A DNA stretch of 64,000 nucleotides from Variovorax paradoxus (GTDB taxonomy: Bacteria; Pseudomonadota; Gammaproteobacteria; Burkholderiales; Burkholderiaceae_C). The position numbers and the translations under genes are program-made. The stretch spans positions 310,001-374,000 of the forward strand of contig NZ_JAUSRN010000003.1 in the NCBI RefSeq assembly GCF_030811855.1, written 5' to 3'. The notes under the pieces are model-generated. The model saw only the letters and a list, made by a program, of their open reading frames with translations. It was not told the DNA's origin and ran no database searches. The number at the start of each line of letters is the position of its first letter. Position 1 is the stretch's first letter. Below, one piece after another: positions 59,501-64,000 of this stretch.

Positions 59501-60694
59501 TCAGGCCACCGGATCCCACCCGAAGAACCGCAGCACCTCGCCCTGCTGCCGCATCGCATCGGCCCGCCCGAGCGCCATCAGCTCGCGCGTGTAGGCCGAT
59601 TCGAACAGCAGGTAGCTCGCCAGCGCGCCGCCCTTCACATCGGCTGCGGCCTTGGGGCCGCCCAGCAGGTGGCGCACCGCGCCGGGCAGGGCATCGACAT
59701 GCCGTGCCGCAATCACGTCAAGCCGTTCCGACGGAGAAATCACCAGCAGGTCGAGCGGACGCAGCGAGCTCGACATGCGGGCTTCCTCGGGAATGAGGCC
59801 GAGCGTGTGGTTGATGCGCCGAAGCCGCTCGATGTCCACCGCCAGCGCGTCGAGAAAGATGCTCGACAGCGCATGGCCCGCGATCTGCGCCATGGTGGGA
59901 TAGCCGCTGTAGGTGTTGGGCGCGTCGGCGTCGCGCGGCTCGTGCATGCGGCCGGCGCCGATCACCAGGATGCGCTTGGCGCCGAGGTGAATGGCCGCGG
60001 CAATCGGTGCCGACTGGCGCATCGAGCCGTCGCCGAAGTATTCGGTATGCCCCTGCATCGAAAGCGCCGTGGCCGGGAACACGAAGGGAATGGCCGACGA
60101 GGCCAGCAGGTGCGCGTGGCTGATGCGGTCGCGCACCGCAAGCCGCTGCGAACGCACCCAGGGCTCCATCGGCACGGCGGCTTCGAAAAAGGTGACGTGC
60201 TCACCGGAGCTATAGCTCGATGCGGTGACGGCCAGTGCCTGCACGTGGCCTTGCTGCATCAACCCGGGCAGCCGGTCGAGCGGCACCATGCGGCCCAGCA
60301 GCTGGGCCAGCGGCGTGTTGTCGAGCAGCGAGCGGGGCTTGATGCGCATCCAGTTGGCCGCGAAGCGCCCGAGCCCGAGCAGCATGCGCCAGCGCGTACC
60401 GCTGCCGATGACCGACAGCGAATCGGCGCGATAGACCTGCCCGGCGTGGAAGTCGCGCCAGACCTCTGCGATGCGCGCAACGGCTCGGTCGAAGTCGTCG
60501 GCGCCGCAGGCCAGCGCGGCCGCGTTGATGGCGCCCGCTGAAGTGCCGGTGATCACGGGAAAGGGATTGGCACCGCCGGCGAAACCTGCGGCACGCCGGA
60601 TGCCGGCAATGGCCTCGAGCACGCCGACCTGATAGGCGGCCCGAGCGCCACCGCCGGTGAGCAACAGACCGGTGGCGGGGGGTGTCTCAGGCAT
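59501..60694 (-). CDS. Patatin-like phospholipase
   Basis: The 397-residue protein has the patatin catalytic elements: the oxyanion loop GGGARAAYQVGVL near 14-26, the nucleophile S52 in GTSAG and D223 in DGS of the Ser-Asp dyad. It has no signal peptide or obvious membrane segment, though hydrophobic helices occur. Such proteins hydrolyse phospholipids or acyl esters. The ATG at 60694 is preferred over an in-frame one 13 codons upstream. Confidence 0.92.
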   Translation of the reverse strand: MPETPPATGLLLTGGGARAAYQVGVLEAIAGIRRAAGFAGGANPFPVITGTSAGAINAAALACGADDFDRAVARIAEVWRDFHAGQVYRADSLSVIGSGTRWRMLLGLGRFAANWMRIKPRSLLDNTPLAQLLGRMVPLDRLPGLMQQGHVQALAVTASSYSSGEHVTFFEAAVPMEPWVRSQRLAVRDRISHAHLLASSAIPFVFPATALSMQGHTEYFGDGSMRQSAPIAAAIHLGAKRILVIGAGRMHEPRDADAPNTYSGYPTMAQIAGHALSSIFLDALAVDIERLRRINHTLGLIPEEARMSSSLRPLDLLVISPSERLDVIAARHVDALPGAVRHLLGGPKAAADVKGGALASYLLFESAYTRELMALGRADAMRQQGEVLRFFGWDPVA

Positions 60695-60840
60695 TGTTCT
60701 TGTTGCCGTGGCTGTTGAAAAAAGGTTTCGCAAGCCGCTTCAGCGGGTGTTGCCCCCGGCAGCGGGAAGGCGAAGCGGCCCGAAGCGCGCGGGGCCCGCT
60801 GGCAAGCCACTAGACTACCCGCCATTCAGGAGTTAGATCA

Positions 60841-61932
60841 ATGGCACTCACCCCAGAAGGGCTCATGGACGCGCTCAAAGCCGTCCAGGACCCGAACACC
60901 GGCAAGAATTTCGTGGCGACGCGTTCGCTCAAGAACCTGCAGATTACCGAAGGCGACGTTTCGTTCGACCTCGAGCTCGGCTACCCGGCCAAGAGCCAGC
61001 ACCCGGCTCTGCGCAAGGCGCTGGTGGCGGCCGCCAAGACGGTGCCGGGCGTGAGCAACGTCTCCGTCAACATCGTCACCAAGGTCATCAGCCACGCGGT
61101 GCAGCGCGGCGTGCAGCTGATGCCCAACGTCAAGAACATCATTGCGGTGGCGTCCGGCAAAGGCGGCGTGGGCAAGAGCACCACGGCGGCCAACCTGGCG
61201 CTGGCGCTGGCGGCCGAAGGGGCCGCCGTCGGGCTGCTGGATGCCGACATCTACGGCCCGAGCCAACCCATGATGCTGGGCATCGAGGGCCGGCCCGAGA
61301 GCGAGGACGGCAAGACCATGGAGCCGCTGGAGAACCACGGCGTGCAGGTCATGTCGATCGGTTTCCTGGTCGACCAGGACGAGGCCATGATCTGGCGCGG
61401 CCCCATGGCCACCCAGGCGCTGGAGCAGCTGCTGCGCCAGACCAACTGGAAAGACCTCGATTATCTGATCGTCGACATGCCGCCCGGCACCGGCGATATC
61501 CAGCTCACCCTGTCGCAGCGCGTGCCGATGACCGGCGCGGTGATCGTCACCACGCCGCAGGACATCGCGCTGCTCGACGCCAAGAAGGGCATCAAGATGT
61601 TCGAGAAGGTCGGCGTGCCGATCCTGGGCATCGTGGAGAACATGGCGGTGCACATCTGCTCCAACTGCGGCCACGTGGAGCACATCTTCGGCTCCGAAGG
61701 CGGCAAGAAGATGGCCGAGCAATACCAGATGGAATACCTCGGCGCGCTGCCGCTGGACATCAATATCCGCCTGCAGGCCGACAGCGGCAAGCCCACGGTG
61801 GTGGCCGATCCCGACGGCGAAGTGGCCGGCATCTACAAGGCCGTGGCGCGGCAAGTGGCCGTGGGCATTGCGGAAAAGGCCAAGGACTTCTCCGCCAAGT
61901 TCCCGACCATTTCGATCAGCAAGAACACCTGA
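60841..61932 (+). CDS. apbC: Iron-sulfur carrier protein ApbC/Mrp
   Basis: ApbC carries [4Fe-4S] clusters to target enzymes using ATP. The 363-residue product has an N-terminal MIP18/DUF59 domain (about 1-85), the deviant Walker A GKGGVGKST at 106-114, and the cluster cysteines C273 and C276 in CSNC. The ATG at 60841 is the first start. The patatin gene is divergent on the other side, and the LysR gene follows after 15 bases. Confidence 0.96.
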   Translation: MALTPEGLMDALKAVQDPNTGKNFVATRSLKNLQITEGDVSFDLELGYPAKSQHPALRKALVAAAKTVPGVSNVSVNIVTKVISHAVQRGVQLMPNVKNIIAVASGKGGVGKSTTAANLALALAAEGAAVGLLDADIYGPSQPMMLGIEGRPESEDGKTMEPLENHGVQVMSIGFLVDQDEAMIWRGPMATQALEQLLRQTNWKDLDYLIVDMPPGTGDIQLTLSQRVPMTGAVIVTTPQDIALLDAKKGIKMFEKVGVPILGIVENMAVHICSNCGHVEHIFGSEGGKKMAEQYQMEYLGALPLDINIRLQADSGKPTVVADPDGEVAGIYKAVARQVAVGIAEKAKDFSAKFPTISISKNT

Positions 61933-61947
61933 TCGGCGGCGCGCCTC

Positions 61948-62892
61948 GTGAATCTTCTCGCGTCGATGCGCTACCTGGTCGCACTGAGCGAGCACAAGCA
62001 TTTCGGACGCGCGGCGCAGGCCTGCCACATCACGCAGCCGGCGCTCTCGAATGCGCTGCGCTCGCTCGAAAGCGAGTTCGGCGTGGTCATCGTGAAGCGG
62101 GCGCGCGTGTACGTGGGCCTCACGCACGAGGGCGAGCGCGTGCTGGCCACGGCGCAGCGCATGCTGCGCGACAACGAGGTGCTGCAGCAGGAGCTGCGCA
62201 GCGAAGAAGGCCACCCACGCGGGCGGCTGCGCATGGCGGCGGTGCCCACCGCCATTCCGATGCTGTCGCGCTTTGCGGCGATGCTGCACGAGCTGCACCC
62301 GGGCATCGTGCCGGCCGTGCTGTCGATGAGCTCGCAAGACCTGGAGATGGGGCTCGAGAGCCTTTCCGTTGACCTGGCGCTGGGCTACACCGAACGCATG
62401 CACCTGCCGGGCATCAAGCTCACGGCCTGGCCCCAGAGCGTTGAGCACTACTTTCTGCTGCGCCGCGCAGCCAAGCCCTCGTCCGACCGGCTGCGCATCG
62501 GCCGGCCGATGTCTTGGGCCGATGCCGGCAAGCTGCCGCTGTGCCTGCTCACGCCCGACATGCACAACCGCTCCATCATCGACCAGGCGTTGCGCGAAGC
62601 CGACACCGTGGTGGAGCCGGCCATCGAGACGAACTCGGTACTTACCCTTGCCTTGGCCGTGCTCGCGGGCAGCGTCAGCAGCGTGCTACCGGGGTCAATG
62701 GTCGCGGCGGTGCGCAGCTACCGCGAACTGGAGGCGCTGCCGCTGGTGGGGCCCGAGGTCAAGACCCCGCTGGGCTTCATGACCCAGACCGGCGTGCGCC
62801 CCTCGCGCGCGCTCGATGCCGCCCTCGTGTTCCTGCAGACGCCGGCATGGCGCGAGCAGGTGCGGCTGCACAGCGGCGCGCTCGGCGAATAG
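61948..62892 (+). CDS. LysR-family transcriptional regulator
   Basis: The 314-residue protein has the N-terminal LysR helix-turn-helix (FGRAAQACHITQPALSNALRSLE near 19-41) and a substrate-binding domain. It starts with GTG. It is directly upstream of the formate-dehydrogenase subunit gene, which suggests it regulates that operon, as FdsR does in Cupriavidus. A possible site lies in the gap. It could also control apbC, 15 bases away. Confidence 0.9.
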   Translation: MNLLASMRYLVALSEHKHFGRAAQACHITQPALSNALRSLESEFGVVIVKRARVYVGLTHEGERVLATAQRMLRDNEVLQQELRSEEGHPRGRLRMAAVPTAIPMLSRFAAMLHELHPGIVPAVLSMSSQDLEMGLESLSVDLALGYTERMHLPGIKLTAWPQSVEHYFLLRRAAKPSSDRLRIGRPMSWADAGKLPLCLLTPDMHNRSIIDQALREADTVVEPAIETNSVLTLALAVLAGSVSSVLPGSMVAAVRSYRELEALPLVGPEVKTPLGFMTQTGVRPSRALDAALVFLQTPAWREQVRLHSGALGE

Positions 62893-62934
62893 CTGGCGCC
62901 CGGCGCTGTCCTGGCGCACCATTTAGTTATTGAA

Positions 62935-62954
62935 TCGATCGATGCGCCGATCGA
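62935..62954. promoter_or_regulatory. Inverted repeat between the LysR gene and the formate dehydrogenase gene
   Basis: TCGATCG (62935-62941) and CGATCGA (62948-62954) are separated by six bases, about 100 bases before the GTG start. The AT-rich flank ATTTAGTTATTGAA precedes it. LysR sites usually contain a T-N11-A dyad, and this repeat can be read that way. The assignment as a LysR operator is inference. Confidence 0.35.
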
Positions 62955-63049
62955 ATTTGACGCACCCAGGACGGCCCCACACACTCGGTCAGCCTCCCAG
63001 CATCCGCTCGGGGCAGAGCCAGACAGACATCCGAAAAAAGGCCTAGGCA

Positions 63050-64000
63050 GTGAACAACCACCCAGCCACGACCCGCGAGACAACGACAAAGGCGGCCCCG
63101 ACGCACACCATCGTGCCGCTCGCGACCGCCGATGAGATGCGCGAGCGCATCCGCCGCAAAAGCAAGCTCAAGGGCCGCCAGCCTGAGGAAGCGGCATTGC
63201 TCGAAGTGCGCACGCTCATCGGCGCGCCCACGGCCGAGGGCCACCGGCGCGACCTGCTCATCGAGCATCTTCACAAGCTCAACGACGCTTTCCGCTGCCT
63301 GCACGACCGCCACCTGGTGGCGCTGGCGCGGGAAATGAACATCCCGATGGCCGAGGTCTACGAAGTCGCGACTTTCTATCACCACTTCGAGGTGGTGCGC
63401 GGCGACGATGCGGCGCCGGGCCTCACCGTGCGCGTGTGCGACGGCCTGGCCTGCGAGTTGGCCGGCGCCAAGGATCTGCTCGCGCGGCTACCCGAACTGC
63501 TCGGCGTCGAAGGCGGCGACGTGTGCGTCATTGCAGCGCCCTGCGTCGGCCGCTGCGAGCAGGCACCCGTGGCGGTCGTCGACCAGCAGGCCGTGCCGCT
63601 CGCGACCACCGGCAAGGTGTTGCAGGCGCTGAAGTCCGATCCCGACGAAGCCACGGTCGCGTACTTCGACGCCGCCGCGTTCGCCGAGAAAAGCGTCTCG
63701 CCGCTGCCGGGCGCCATCGAGCGCATGCCGGCCTTCACCGACTATGCCACCTACCGTGCGCATGGCGGCTACACGCTTGCGGCCGCGCTCGTCAACGGCG
63801 AGGAAGACGCCGAGGCCATCATCAAGACCATGGAAGACTCGGGCCTGCGCGGCCTGGGCGGCGCGGGCTTTCCGGCCGGGCGCAAGTGGCGCATCGTGCG
63901 CGACCAGCCCGCGCCCCGGCTCATGGCCGTGAACATCGACGAAGGCGAGCCCGGCACCTTCAAGGACCGCACGTACCTCGAGCGCGATCCGCACCGCTTT
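63050..64000 (+). CDS. NAD-linked formate dehydrogenase beta-type subunit, NuoE/NuoF fusion (partial)
   Basis: The first 317 codons are seen before the window ends. Residues 1-205 form a NuoE-like thioredoxin fold with the [2Fe-2S] cysteines in VCDGLAC (CX4C) and PCVGRC (CX3C). A NuoF-like part follows: GLRGLGGAGFPAGRKW (NADH site) and NIDEGEPGTFKD (FMN site). This fused layout occurs in soluble NAD-linked formate dehydrogenases of the Fdh1 type. The GTG start follows AAAAAAGG. A hydrogenase diaphorase or complex I paralogue is a less likely alternative, because the rest of the operon is not visible. Confidence 0.85.
   Translation, partial: MNNHPATTRETTTKAAPTHTIVPLATADEMRERIRRKSKLKGRQPEEAALLEVRTLIGAPTAEGHRRDLLIEHLHKLNDAFRCLHDRHLVALAREMNIPMAEVYEVATFYHHFEVVRGDDAAPGLTVRVCDGLACELAGAKDLLARLPELLGVEGGDVCVIAAPCVGRCEQAPVAVVDQQAVPLATTGKVLQALKSDPDEATVAYFDAAAFAEKSVSPLPGAIERMPAFTDYATYRAHGGYTLAAALVNGEEDAEAIIKTMEDSGLRGLGGAGFPAGRKWRIVRDQPAPRLMAVNIDEGEPGTFKDRTYLERDPHRF

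Overview
The window reads as chromosomal DNA of a high-GC betaproteobacterium of the family Comamonadaceae, most like Variovorax. This rests on gene orders I know from that group (hemA-prfA-prmC-grxD; rhodanese-grxC-secB-gpsA; ubiE-Tim44-ubiJ-ubiB), on a QueE with the long Burkholderia-type cysteine spacing, and on intergenic repeats of a kind common in Comamonadaceae. Closeness to a named species is inference. Coding density is very high. The longest stretch without a gene is about 270 bases (56665-56934), so no gap exceeds 300. I found no tRNA, rRNA, CRISPR array, insertion sequence, prophage or broken gene. The genes at both edges are cut by the window.

Layout. 1-4293: a partial cupin gene, then grxD, prmC, prfA and hemA on the minus strand, and a small membrane protein on the plus strand. 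4373-11867: a large MscS-type channel and a complete glycerol-3-phosphate uptake operon, ugpB-A-E-C-Q, read leftwards. 12094-23725: serA, a 1292-residue FAD/iron-sulfur dehydrogenase, a HIT protein, a DUF971 protein, the ubiquinone genes ubiE, ubiJ and ubiB with a Tim44-like protein among them, and a sodium:solute symporter. 23838-30956: FmdB-like zinc ribbon, DUF502, aspS, nudB, an EEP-family phosphatase, folE, a BLUF blue-light sensor, a DMT transporter and a DUF429 protein.

31085-36491 is the most accessory-looking part. It holds a BON lipoprotein, a ferritin-like protein, three small YqjD/YqjE-type membrane proteins and a DUF1328 peptide, next to a CHASE3 histidine kinase, a divergent NarL-type regulator and a stand-alone receiver. 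36729-46414: an AsmA protein, a MoeB/ThiF-type adenylyltransferase, ctpA, gpmA, then rhodanese-grxC-secB-gpsA-nadC-nadA. 46539-56664, mostly on the minus strand: queD, queE, panC, panB, nadB, scpA, a DUF3460 protein, a BamE-like lipoprotein (plus), a SulP transporter, a small lipoprotein and metG. 56935-64000: NAD-type isocitrate dehydrogenase, a NAGPA/DUF2233 protein, yceH, a patatin phospholipase (minus), apbC, a LysR regulator and the start of a fused NuoE/NuoF-type formate dehydrogenase subunit.

How they fit together. Several cofactor pathways are present in part: NAD (nadA, nadB, nadC), pantothenate (panB, panC), queuosine and pterin (folE feeds both nudB for folate and queD/queE for queuosine), heme (hemA) and ubiquinone (ubiE, ubiJ, ubiB). 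The best candidates for new biology are the serA plus FAD/iron-sulfur dehydrogenase pair, the folE-BLUF pair, the 31-36 kb stress and signalling locus, a QueD that lacks its usual catalytic cysteine, and -10 boxes lying directly on the start codons of hemA, ubiE and ubiJ.
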